In this document: one piece after another, positions 35,901-43,909 of the stretch
Layout of the letters: the number at the start of each line of letters is the position of its first letter
How positions within the stretch are numbered: position 1 is the first letter of the stretch
From: Branchiostoma lanceolatum
Taxonomy: Eukaryota; Chordata; Leptocardii; Amphioxiformes; Branchiostomatidae
Length of the DNA stretch: 64,000 nt
Direction of reading: 5' to 3'
Assembly (NCBI RefSeq): GCF_035083965.1
Contig: NC_089722.1
Coordinates: forward strand, 39,231,958-39,295,957
Position numbers and translations under genes: made by a program
Notes under the pieces: model-generated
Told to the model about the DNA's origin: nothing
Seen by the model: only the letters and a program-made list of their open reading frames with translations
Databases searched by the model: none

Positions 35901-38900
35901 CATAACATTGGTTATAAACTAAAGCTTTCCTTACATCAGTCACCAATGGTAAAGATAGCTTTTGCAGGGCTCCAAATTCTTTTTTTGGAATACCTTTGCT
36001 CCTAACCTAAAAATGTAGGTGCACAGAAAATATCTTGGGACCATGACATAAGATAAAGTAGAATGTAAGCAATAACATACACAAACAACTTGATGCAACG
36101 GTGTACCCACTGTCAAAAATTAGGTACACAGCTCCAATACTTATGTGCACAAAAGTGTGTATGCATCCACTATTTCGAGCCCTGTTTGGGTATTAGGAAC
36201 CAAGCACTTATGCTTAGCTCCCAATTATAAATAGGGGCCCTGCCAGGTAGTTCACGGGCTGTTTTTTGGCACTTTTGGGCATGAAACCTACGTGACCCCG
36301 TGGGACACCTTGCGGCTTCCAGGCTATTTTGGGGCTAACTAGAAATTACCCCAGGACCTTGAAACAAATAGATGCCATGAGCTAATCTTGTGAACACAGA
36401 GAAGTATAATATGATTATATATCCACCGGGACAAATTTGTGGCTTCAGGACCCTGCCGGGGCTACATCCCCAACGAGCACCGGTGCAGTTGGGACAGTAG
36501 CATTAGGTAGAACATTATGACATAAAGAGTTTTGTGGGATATATGAATGATGTAAGAGTGAACATACTCATCGGTAAGCACCACAGTGTGATCCCTGGCT
36601 GCTGCAATCTGCACACACGTCTGAGATGCAAGACCCTCTACTAGAGTGGGCACCTATACGAAAATACAACAACATTGGACTAATCCATTTCATTTCTATA
36701 ACTAACATCTTACCCTTGACTTTATAATGGGAATATCATACAAAACATACAAGTATGACTAATAAGACAAGAAAACATACAAAGGGTAAAAAAAATTTTT
36801 TTCATCAATGAAATTCGTTGAGTGCTTTGTCAAATCGCTCAGTCGCAGTGAGGTTGCCAACATGCCGCGGGTCTTGGGAGTTACCCGCTTCAGGCAGCAA
36901 GGAGTTTTTTAAACAAAGTCATGATGGCAGTGACTGAGTCAAGAGACCAAAGAAACTGTTTAAGGACTGACAAGTGTTAAATGATTTCAAAAGTTTGAAG
37001 CTTTCTAAATTTTGCACAAACAGTTATTTAGATGACTGAGTTTCATTATGAGTGTTTGAAGGTGGTTTCATCATTTCACAAGATTTATATAAAAAAGGGT
37101 GTGTTTTTTGGTGGCAAATGTTGGTACATTAGCAACCAAATCCATAGTTTGTTTTTTTGGCACACTTTTAGACAGATTAGCCAAAGAGGCTCGGTGGGCG
37201 TCACCGCACCGTCAGGGAAGGTTGTGCAACTGCCTTTCTCCAGGCACAACATTGGGGCATGGTGAGCATGGAACCTGGGACCTATAGCTATTGGTCCTGA
37301 GTCCAACACTCTAACCGTTGCTACACACCGAGGCAAGGTAAGTCTACTAAAACACACTAGACGTACAACCTACCATATAAGTCTGCTCACTTCCGTGGCC
37401 TAGCCTTCCACCCCGGCCGTGCCCACAGGTGTACACCCTCCCACTGTGAGACAGGAACACTGTGTGGAACTTGCACATGACAACCTGCAAAACAGGGGGG
37501 GGGGGGGGGGGGGGTCAGCAAAAATGTCAGCAACCATTCTTACTATCAGGTTTGGAGAAGAGCTGCAACCTTGCATGGGATTCAGGGTAGTGCTGCGTAC
37601 CTAAACGTAACACCAGGTACAGGTACATGTACCGATACAGGTCCTGTACCTGAACAATCTTACGAATTAACATGTGTTCTTCTTTACTTGTTCAATAATG
37701 ACAGAAACATTAATTAATAAGCTATTTTTACAACTTGTCAGTATCTTTATTCGAAGAACATAACTAGGTTTCCTACTGCCAAACTCCCTTGGCCTTTCTA
37801 TCAAAACTCCTGGCCCTCCTGAAGATCTGCTTCATATCAGTTAAGCTGTCCCAAGGTATCATTTTGGTCACATTTGGCATCCATGAGGCCATGAGATTAG
37901 GAGATCAGTCACGAAATAAGCATAGACTTGTTTTGGTGTCAGTACAGTAGATCAGGTATTTTGGACCTGTACCTAATCGATTTTCACGGTACAGAACAGT
38001 ACCGGTACGCAGCACTAATTCAGGGTCTTCAGAGAATGCTGTCCATAAAATCAAGCCTGTGCAGTCTTCATATATGTGCCACAATGAAGCCTTCCTTAAA
38101 TAGCCCCACCTTAAACAGGTGTTATTAACTTACCTGTGCCACACTGACCCCCTCCTTAAACAGGTGTTCCACAGGTTCGGGATGTTGCCTGCTTTGCTGA
38201 CTGCCATGACCCAGTGTAAAGTTAGTGTTGGTTCCCCAGCTATAGGCATCTGATGGGTCTGTGAGTTGTACAATTTAAACATATCAGTCCAGAAATTTGT
38301 TTTCACTTTGTTTTCACTCCATCTCAGTACTAATAGACTAAGACAGATAAAGCCTAAATGATATTTGAATCTGTTTAATTTTATCTGACCTCTTCCCTCA
38401 TGACTTCAATGAAAAGCGGCCTGCATGCTGATTTGAGCTTCTCATGAATAAACAAAGATCCAAACAAACAAACAAACAAACAAACAAACAGATAGATAGG
38501 TTTCCAAAGCAGACCTTCTTTGTCAATATGTGAATTTTTGTGCCAGCAAAGTTGCAAGTTCTTTTTCTCTTTTGCAGTTTTCTTAAAAGAGAAAAAGAAA
38601 CAGTCATGCAATAGTCTTATCAACCCATGCTGTTAATGTTATAACCATTATAACCAGCTTCCAGTGTGCCTACGAAGCTGATGTGTTATGCAGAATGGCT
38701 GATACACTGGTTGAGCAACTTAGACTCAGATGGCTTGCATCTTCATGTTGTGTTGCTAAGTTAGCTAGGAGCGTGATTTAGTCAGGCTACCAACACAACC
38801 TGTGGTTCTAAACTCCACATAGGCAGGCAGGTCTCTCCGGATGAGGTCAAGCGGGGTCAGGTCCTCCTTGTCCTGGGCCTGCAGACTAGCAGAGGCCTGG

Positions 38901-39609
38901 ACAACAAATGAATACAATGTATAAAGCGAGTATATAATATCACACATTCTTTTACACAAAAACAAACAGACCTATCCTACATGTACATCCCTACTAGTAC
39001 CCACTTCCTTCAATTCAAATTGTAGGAATGTAAGAATTTGACTGACGATCAAAAGAGGGTGTCCTAATCCGTAAACGTTAGCCTGGTATTGGCTAAAATT
39101 GGAGTGTTTGTGGTAGTTTTAAGTTTGCAGCAGTGCTATTATATATAAGTCACATACTGCTACATTTCTTCATTTACAGTATCCCATCAAAGAAAGATGG
39201 AAAGACAAAAGGTATGGAACAAAAAGAAATGTTCGAGAAAATGGGGACGGGATCCGATGGATATTACTAAAACACACTGACTTACCCTGATAAGTGGCAG
39301 GGCACATGGAACCTGCCCGTAGAACACAGCCCTGTGAAGCGCTGTCCAGCCAGACTCCCAGTCTTTCCGCCCCACCTCTACACGCCGCAATCCCAGCAGC
39401 CACTCCACCACGCGCCACTTCCCGCAGGATGACGCCACGTGCAGCGCCGTGCGCCCGTGCTCGTCAAACACGGTCGCCGAGTTGTGGCAGTTCCCGAAGA
39501 AAGCCTTGACGTGAGCGAGGGATCCCTGGGTGATCACGGAGAACAGGTCCCTCGCGTGTCGGAAAGAGCGACATCTCGGCGTGCAGTCAGGTTCCACGAT
39601 CTTCTCCAT
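19408..39609 (-). CDS. IBTK: IBTK, inhibitor of Bruton tyrosine kinase (ankyrin, RCC1, two BTB domains)
   Basis: A complete gene of 26 coding exons; phases agree at all 25 junctions. The spliced length is 4281 bases, 1426 residues, against 1353 in human. The start at 39609 (MEKIVEPDCTPRCRSFRHA) is in a strong ACCATGG context and aligns with the human N-terminus; an upstream in-frame ATG at 39681 is less likely. Order: ankyrin repeats, RCC1-type repeats, BTB 1, BTB 2 with BACK-like tail, a low-complexity region, then a conserved C-terminus PLALIQIEERAIQELL to the TAG at 19410-19408. In mammals IBTK binds the BTK PH domain and acts as a CUL3 substrate adaptor. A B-cell kinase role cannot be assumed in this animal; the adaptor role is the safer inference. 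Exons are detailed in the block entries. Confidence 0.96.
20809..20913. repeat. Short foldback element in an IBTK intron
   Basis: TGCCAAATGACAGTTACTCA and TGAGTAATCATTACTGTCAT... are near-complementary arms around a short spacer. Similar sequence (CCAGTTGCTTGAGTAATTAT) appears near 45410. Confidence 0.6.
21547..21835. repeat. Minisatellite, about 60-bp unit, 4-5 copies
   Basis: Units share CCTGTACAAGTGAGGACCTC, then TAAGGACCACCTGGGCATTG and ATATACA. Copies are imperfect and of slightly different length. It lies in the intron between IBTK exons 22 and 23. Confidence 0.8.
22285..22645 (-). repeat. Dispersed repeat with hairpin and TG tract, copy 2
   Basis: In reverse orientation, it ends with CTCCATTTTTCATGGAGATA next to a CA-rich microsatellite (about 22540-22610). 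The body shares ACTTCGGCTTCCCAACACCT and CATAATAATCCATCCAGAGG with the other copies. Confidence 0.75.
24005..24240 (-). repeat. Dispersed repeat, copy 3, lacking the TG tract
   Basis: The body matches copy 2: AACGGAAGTTC-ATTGCAGTA, TTGTTTTCCCAACCCCTACC, and ATCATAAGGATCCATGCA. It stops before the hairpin and microsatellite. Confidence 0.65.
25325..25600 (-). mobile_element. tRNA-derived SINE, reverse copy
   Basis: Read on the minus strand, the head has a box A-like TAGTCCAGCGGTAAG and a box B-like GAGTTCGATTCTGG. The body (GGGGAAATTCCCC, GTCCAGTATTTACAGGTTCA read on the plus strand) matches the copy at 32405-32665 in opposite orientation. It lies in the intron between IBTK exons 17 and 18. 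Confidence 0.75.
25820..26140. repeat. GC-hairpin dispersed element, copy 1 of a direct pair
   Basis: Starts TATAGAATACAAAGCGGAGT and ends ATTCAATGGAAGCCTGTGTG. It shares the order of blocks with 26157-26520: GGGACCGAGGGTGATGCGGA, GTTGTATTTAATTTATTTAT, GAGAAAACACG and GAATC-GGTATTC. GC-rich CCGGAGGGCGAT lies near the start. Confidence 0.7.
26157..26520. repeat. GC-hairpin dispersed element, copy 2 of a direct pair
   Basis: This copy has an added perfect-looking hairpin around 26211-26263: CCGCGGGTCGGATCGCC faces GGCGATCCGACCCGCGG across CGACGGCCGTAGGCCGGAG-like sequence. It is otherwise like the neighbouring copy, from TATAGAATACAACACGGGGT to TATGGAAGCCTGTGTGATAA. Confidence 0.7.
27311..27412. 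repeat. AT-rich foldback in an IBTK intron
   Basis: ATTGATATCTATGAAATGTC and, after about 60 bases, GATAAGTAGATATCAAT form complementary ends with further pairing inside (TTATAAGAAAATGATT and AATTATTTTCTAATAA). Confidence 0.55.
27553..32011 (-). CDS. IBTK: IBTK exons 11-16: two BTB domains
   Basis: Exons: 31819-32011, 30822-30927, 30020-30546, 29427-29634, 28237-28435, 27553-27670. Exon 11 has FIHRATGVTSDPKGRNFVAL. BTB 1 starts at CHDNIHDVIIQ and runs through IPAHKFILASRSDYF. BTB 2 has YDLSIKCVDGEVVPCHKCVL and LEYFHSMLGSGWLE, then VLEFLYTDDCRPV and LITRLKEMCEVSL. A Lys/Ser-rich linker near residues 690-740 separates the domains. The intron just before exon 15 carries tandem copies of that exon's 5' part. 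Confidence 0.94.
28304..28826 (-). repeat. 161-bp tandem repeat copying the 3' splice site and start of IBTK exon 15
   Basis: The word TCGGACAGGCCGACAGTCGT recurs at 28340, 28501 and 28662, giving a period of 161 bases, and a fourth partial unit ends near 28826. The first unit overlaps functional exon 15. The others carry the same acceptor (TTCCAG|ACTTCTGCAGAC, exon edges at 28596 and 28757) and about 130 exon bases, then diverge into intron. Because 161 is not a multiple of three, use of an upstream acceptor would shift the frame. Confidence 0.85.
29224..29315. repeat. Compact foldback element (CACCCTC family)
   Basis: CACCCTCATTAAATCAGGAC and its near-complement GTCCTGACTTAATGAGAGTG close a hairpin whose inner arms (CCCTATCGCTCCACGTT, AACGTGGAGCGATAGGGG) also pair. 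Ends and inner words resemble the larger element at 46069-46452. Confidence 0.65.
32405..32665 (+). mobile_element. tRNA-derived SINE, forward copy
   Basis: The head carries TAGTCCAGTGGTTAGG (box A-like) and GGGTTCGATCCCGGC (box B). The body has GGGGAATTTCCCCGG and CTGTAAATACTGGACATAGT. It matches 25325-25600 in reverse. It sits in the intron between IBTK exons 10 and 11. Confidence 0.8.
32764..39609 (-). CDS. IBTK: IBTK exons 1-10: ankyrin and RCC1 region
   Basis: Exons: 39286-39609, 38800-38896, 38134-38258, 37374-37484, 36568-36653, 35663-35747, 35036-35153, 34138-34318, 33514-33637, 32764-32950. Residues 1 to about 479. Ankyrin motifs include GRTALHVASSCGKWRVVEWL and SGWTALHRAVFYG. RCC1-type repeats include YSWGTNTNFTLGHGSQ, VYTCGHGRGGRLGHGS, FSFGLNYCHQLGV and GVAAGRFHTVLWTDDAVYT. 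Several exons lack a start codon in frame and are visible only by splice reasoning. The exon 6 donor is placed at AGACAG|GTCAGT and the exon 8 donor at TCCAA|GTCAGT because these keep both phase and family alignment. Confidence 0.93.
33645..34090 (+). mobile_element. Second SINE-like family, copy 1
   Basis: GTGCCAAGGCAGTCTTGTGG-TTAGGGCGGTTGACTC looks tRNA-like, and the tail GGCGCCTTGGACACATTAAA-GGGCTAGCAACCCCTCCCTG matches the sequence at about 62660-62720. It lies in the intron between IBTK exons 8 and 9. Confidence 0.5.
37200..37345 (-). mobile_element. Third SINE-like family, reverse head fragment
   Basis: On the minus strand it reads GTGTGTAGCAACGGTTAGAG-TGTTGGACTC and then GGTCCCAGGTTCCATGC, the box A and box B spacing of a tRNA-derived head. 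CTCCAGGCACAACATTGGGG links it to 61258-61372. Confidence 0.55.
37495..37514. repeat. Poly-G tract
   Basis: About twenty consecutive G residues just upstream of the IBTK exon 4 acceptor; on the gene strand this is a C run within the polypyrimidine region. Confidence 0.9.
37592..38020. mobile_element. TIR element with AGTGCTGCGTACC ends
   Basis: The left end AGTGCTGCGTACC and right end GGTACGCAGCACT are inverted repeats bounding about 430 bases. Subterminal tracts rich in GGTAC words follow. No coding capacity is visible. A fragment of the same right end lies at 18990-19165. Confidence 0.65.
38460..38490. repeat. CAAA microsatellite
   Basis: A run of about seven CAAA tetranucleotides followed by GATAGATAG, in an IBTK intron. 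Confidence 0.85.
39080..39182. repeat. TACTGTAAATGCA-family MITE fragment
   Basis: The end CATTTACAGTA and the internal block GTGGTAGTTTTAAGTTTGCA relate it to 56265-56476 and 41423-41520. It is a partial copy in the intron after IBTK exon 1. Confidence 0.5.
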
Positions 39610-41422
39610 GGTGACCCTTTGACCTTGAGTGAAGGTCGTTGACGTAGAATTCTCTCTCCCCACTCCCCTGCCCTGCCACACAACACCACGTCCTACCTCT
39701 ACTAGTTGTTCTCAGTGGCATGAACAGTTTGGTTTAAGTCCAACTTTTTTTCACTTTTTTTTTACTTTGTCTTATTTATATAGAAAAATAGAGTGCTCTT
39801 TTATTAACAATTTATGGCTATATATGAAAATTTATTGGCACAGTTCTTGGAGATTCAACAGTATTCAAAATCTTCCACAAAAATAATATTTGTAGGCAAT
39901 TAGAGTTAATAAATGAACTTTTAGCAGTCTTTGGCAAAAGTTTGATCCCCTTTGCTCTTTCCCCAGAGTCAGTATATCGTTCACCCCCCTCCCCAGACCC
40001 TAGCACTGCTCCATGGCTCTCCCTCCACTCAGGCAGCCATAATTGTAAAGGTGACACTGGAAAACAAGTACAAACAATCAAAGATATGCATAGACTGTGT
40101 ATGTTATTATAGTGTTAAATTCTATTCTGTCACTTTCTTCTGGATCAAAGTTGAACTGTAAGTTCCAACACAAATAATTGGACTTCCCAAAATTTTCAAC
40201 TAAGTTACTAACCAACTTCAGTCTTTGTCAATGTCTTTCACTTTGTCAGTTGAAAATGTGGGTAAGACCAATTTTTTGCATTGGAAGTTACAGCTCAACT
40301 TTGACCCAAAATGACTTCTACCAACACAGATGAACTTTCAAGCTACATGTATTCATTTCTTATCACTTTACAATGGCTAAAATCACCCATGTTCAGTCAA
40401 CAGTTATCATGGATCTTTTTTAATCTTTTTAATCTTAAGTCTCTTTTGATTTGAAGCAGCCACAACCTTTCTAAAGGCAAGAGAATACAGCATATTCAAA
40501 TATCATATAATGATAATTGAATATTGCCATTTATTTGCGTAGGACAGCAAAGTCACTCATAATAATATACTTCAGTGTTTGCCAAAAAATGTACATGATG
40601 CTAAACACAGTGACATACATTAAGAAAGGTGACAAATTTTATATCACAATGTTTAATTTATTTCTTGGTTTGCCCCTTTTCACACACCCACATCAACCCC
40701 ACCCCCCACGCCCAGAAATGACACGCCCCTATTCATCGACCCTATTTTCACCCTATTATAAGAAGCCACGTGAACAGATCACTTATGTTTGATGGTCAAA
40801 AGAGTCTAAAAACGGCACAGAACGTAGTATGTCTTCACGTGGTGATCACGTTCTATCTTAATGTCACAGTCTTACGCAAAGTAGTCGCCCCCCTCCCACT
40901 TTTCAATTTTCAACAACACAGTATAATTTAGTTGCACGGAATAGCTGGAATATCATCGCATTCGTCTTAATATATCAAGGACAGATAATAGGATAGGCTA
41001 ACTGGGGCACTGGGCTAAGTTGACAACACACAGATATGCCACGTATGCGGCGCACCGCTGTCAAACTATCGATCCAGGATGGAACTCCAGTGGAGGACCC
41101 GGCCCGGCTACCAAGCGGTCGAAAATTAAGCTGTAAGAGCAAAATACGAATACATATTTAAACCAACTGCAACTCACCCAAGTCTAGCTGAAAGAACGCC
41201 CGGTATTTGCAGAGAAAACGTTGAAAGCGGACAGAAAACCGGAGAAATTTGCAGACATGGCTGATTTGCACGACATTTCACAACCACAGGCCGCCATTTT
41301 GGATAAACAGAATCATTATGTAACGCTGGATTTCATTGGTCAATATTTTCAATGACAGCCAATTAGAGGGAAGCATCCGGACTTTGGCGGGAAATACAGA
41401 CAGGTATGTCTAGAGTTCAGCG

Positions 41423-41520
41423 TACTGTAAATACATTTAAGTTCGCGTGGTTTTTATTTCGCGCTAAGGCGAAAATGGAGTGTTCGCGGTGGTTTTAAGT
41501 TTGCGGCAGCGCTATAGTCC
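41423..41520. repeat. TACTGTAAATGCA-family MITE, partial copy
   Basis: It begins TACTGTAAATACATTTAAGT-TCGCGTGG and includes GTGTTCGCGGTGGTTTTAAG, matching the left half of 56265-56476. Confidence 0.65.
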
Positions 41521-42582
41521 CATACCAAGGCGGTTGTCGCATACTCATATTTTAGACAGCAAGACACAAGTACAGCTCTGTGGATCCTACAAATTATGTT
41601 CAAATTGTATATTAGAATGATATGATTATTTTCAGTGCACACTTATGTGCAGAAAGGAAACGAATATGTGATAAAAAAAATGCAACTTTCTATTCCAAGG
41701 TAATGTGTCACAAAAGAGATTCAGAGCAAACTTGTTCTTCTTGGGTTACAATGTAGTTAACTAGACATAATGATCAACAAATAAGCCTACTGTTTTTAGC
41801 AGTTCTAAGTATTTGCTAGTTCATCATGAAAAAAAACTAAAACAAAAAGTAAGTAAATTAAGCGGACTATGGGCACACAAGAAGGAAAGAAATATCGGTT
41901 AACTGATTTGTGGTTTGCTTGGGTGTAATTTTTTACTTCAGGTGTAGATTTACGAAATCACGTGAGTGTATTTTTTAGTGTATGCATGTGTTGGATCACT
42001 AACGTCAAGTCTGGAACGATCGATATATTTTTTTTTAGGTTCGCACTTTGTCTCACTGGTAGCCTGGTACTTGGAATTTTCTAATCGGTCCAAAATCTGG
42101 TCCACTGAACACAATGAGACCCAACAGTTGAGCACTGGTCAACAACTGAGAAAGAAAGCTAAGCGATTGTCTTTGCAATCGAGCTGGTTCAGATACTACA
42201 TATACGGGAGGCGGTGCGCGGTAGAGACAAAATAAAAACCTCAGACTCAAGATAATTCTTATTTTATTTCAGTCGTTGATGATTAATTTTATTCTTCCGC
42301 CCCATTCTCTAATATTTCTTTAAGTCACCAAATCTTGCACGTGATAACAACATACATGAAAGTCATGTTAGTCTACAAGACTCAAGAGGCTGTTTGCTTT
42401 CTTTCTTCCTGTCCATACTCTCACTGTAGTACATGTAGTACTGTATAGCATTATCAAAATCTCGTACAATCACCAAATATTGCATGCAAAAACAAAGTAC
42501 TTGCAGCTGATATGCATGTTTCTTCATGAGTAATTGTTTCCTCACTTCTGCACATTGCAGCATTTCTTCATATAATCATAAA

Positions 42583-42601
42583 TTATATATATATATATAT
42601 A

Positions 42602-42662
<61 letters not shown>
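42583..42662. repeat. Compound AT/GT microsatellite
   Basis: About ten AT dinucleotides followed by almost thirty GT dinucleotides. Such alternating tracts can adopt unusual DNA structure. Confidence 0.95.
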
Positions 42663-42664
<2 letters not shown>

Positions 42665-43204
42665 CCATCCTATTCTAGCCCCGGGCCTAGGAAAAAATGT
42701 TGTGTTTCCGGTAACACGACCAACCCTAGCAAATAAAAATTGACGACCCTAGCATTTGTGGGGTCGACCGTTGCCGGGGAATATAACTTTTCAATCCTGG
42801 CATCTTAGTGCTGAAATTAAAAACAGAATTCTTGTATTCTTTTTTCTGTATACGTAACAGATTAAGGCTTTGAACAGTTGATTTAAAGATGTGTTCAAAA
42901 CATTTGCACAGTTCATTGATATACTTATGTTTGTGTACAATGTATATTTGTATAATTACAATATACATGGTGTTGAAAGTACTAGTACCCTTATAGTTAT
43001 GCATTTCAGTTTGTTAAAGTGACTTGTTAAAGTGCATATGCTACATCACTTCGGACGATATCTTTGAAAAATAAAAAAATAGAATCCCAACCCACCGACC
43101 CTATTTTTTCAGGACCGTATTGAAGCGATCGGAGGAGCGAAGTATGGTCAGTGTCAGCTGGTTGCAAGATAATCTTAGAAAGATAGTCTAAGGTAGTCCC
43201 ATAG

Positions 43205-43400
43205 CCTGTCAGAGGACCTCTCCTGAGTATCTCTAACTATTACATACTGGAAATGCAAAAATTCTCCTTTAAAATTAAGTAGTTTGATCCATGCACACTG
43301 AGAGGACCTCTCCTTGGTACTGAACTGAGTATCTCTAACTATTACATACTGGAAATACAAAAATTCTCGTTCAAAATTAAGTTGTTTGATCCATGCATAC
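43205..43400. repeat. Two-unit tandem repeat of about 100 bp
   Basis: AGAGGACCTCTCCT, GAGTATCTCTAACTATTACA, ACTGGAAAT-CAAAAATTCTC and TTTGATCCATGCA each occur twice in order. The second unit has a short added segment (TGGTACTGAACT). Confidence 0.8.
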
Positions 43401-43562
43401 TTTGTGTGCACAAAAAGTGTATATAAGTAAATAGCCAGAAAACTAAATATATGATCAAATCAAAACTTTTTTCACAATGTTCGTTTTTACTCAGCTCTTT
43501 AGACTACAGCAGCACACGTGTTTATCTTATAATGAAAACTAATCTGTGTTGGTAGTAATCAT

Positions 43563-43880
43563 AATACAATGCTAAAATCTCTTCCAACACTAAGGTATTC
43601 ACGGATCGAATTTTCGACGACCACTGTCGCCTTCTTCAGGATCAACAATGACCAATCACTGCCAGAGACAGTGGGCGTTATAAACTTCCTGGCACGTTTG
43701 ACCAATTACTGATGCCACGTATCCGCAATGACACGTGTCAATAAAGTCACGTGTTTGTAACTCTCGCGAGTTTACGTTCGGCAGTGATTGGTCATTATTG
43801 ATCCTGAAGAAGGCGACAGTGGTCGTCGAAAATTCGATCCGTGAATACCTTCGTGTTGGAAGAAAGTTTAGCATTGTATT
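43563..43880. repeat. Large inverted repeat just past the carboxypeptidase stop codon
   Basis: Arms of about 100 bases (43563-43662 and 43782-43880) are near-complementary: AATACAATGCTAAA faces TTTAGCATTGTATT, and GATCGAATTTTCGACGACCA faces its complement. The spacer is about 118 bases. The inner arm edge lies about 30 bases beyond the stop codon of the minus-strand gene. Confidence 0.8.
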
Positions 43881-43888
43881 ACGTTGCG

Positions 43889-43894
43889 TTTATT
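43889..43894 (-). terminator. Possible carboxypeptidase polyadenylation signal
   Basis: AATAAA on the minus strand begins 16 bases after the TGA. If used, cleavage would fall inside the nearer arm of the inverted repeat, so the mRNA would have a very short 3' UTR. Confidence 0.45.
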
Positions 43895-43909
43895 TTGCTT
43901 TTCTTTCCA

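Larger units (their letters stand above)
39610..43909. other. IBTK 5' flank and interval to the carboxypeptidase
   Basis: No coding exon is recognised. The part near IBTK is AT-rich. A candidate upstream exon or promoter region near 41150-41340 includes CAAGATGGCGG-like sequence (GGCCGCCATTTTGGAT at about 41290), a CCAAT-like ATTGGTCAATATTTTC and CpG-bearing sequence, but nothing proves its use. Repeats here are a MITE end at 41423, a microsatellite at 42583 and a tandem repeat at 43205. Confidence 0.5.
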
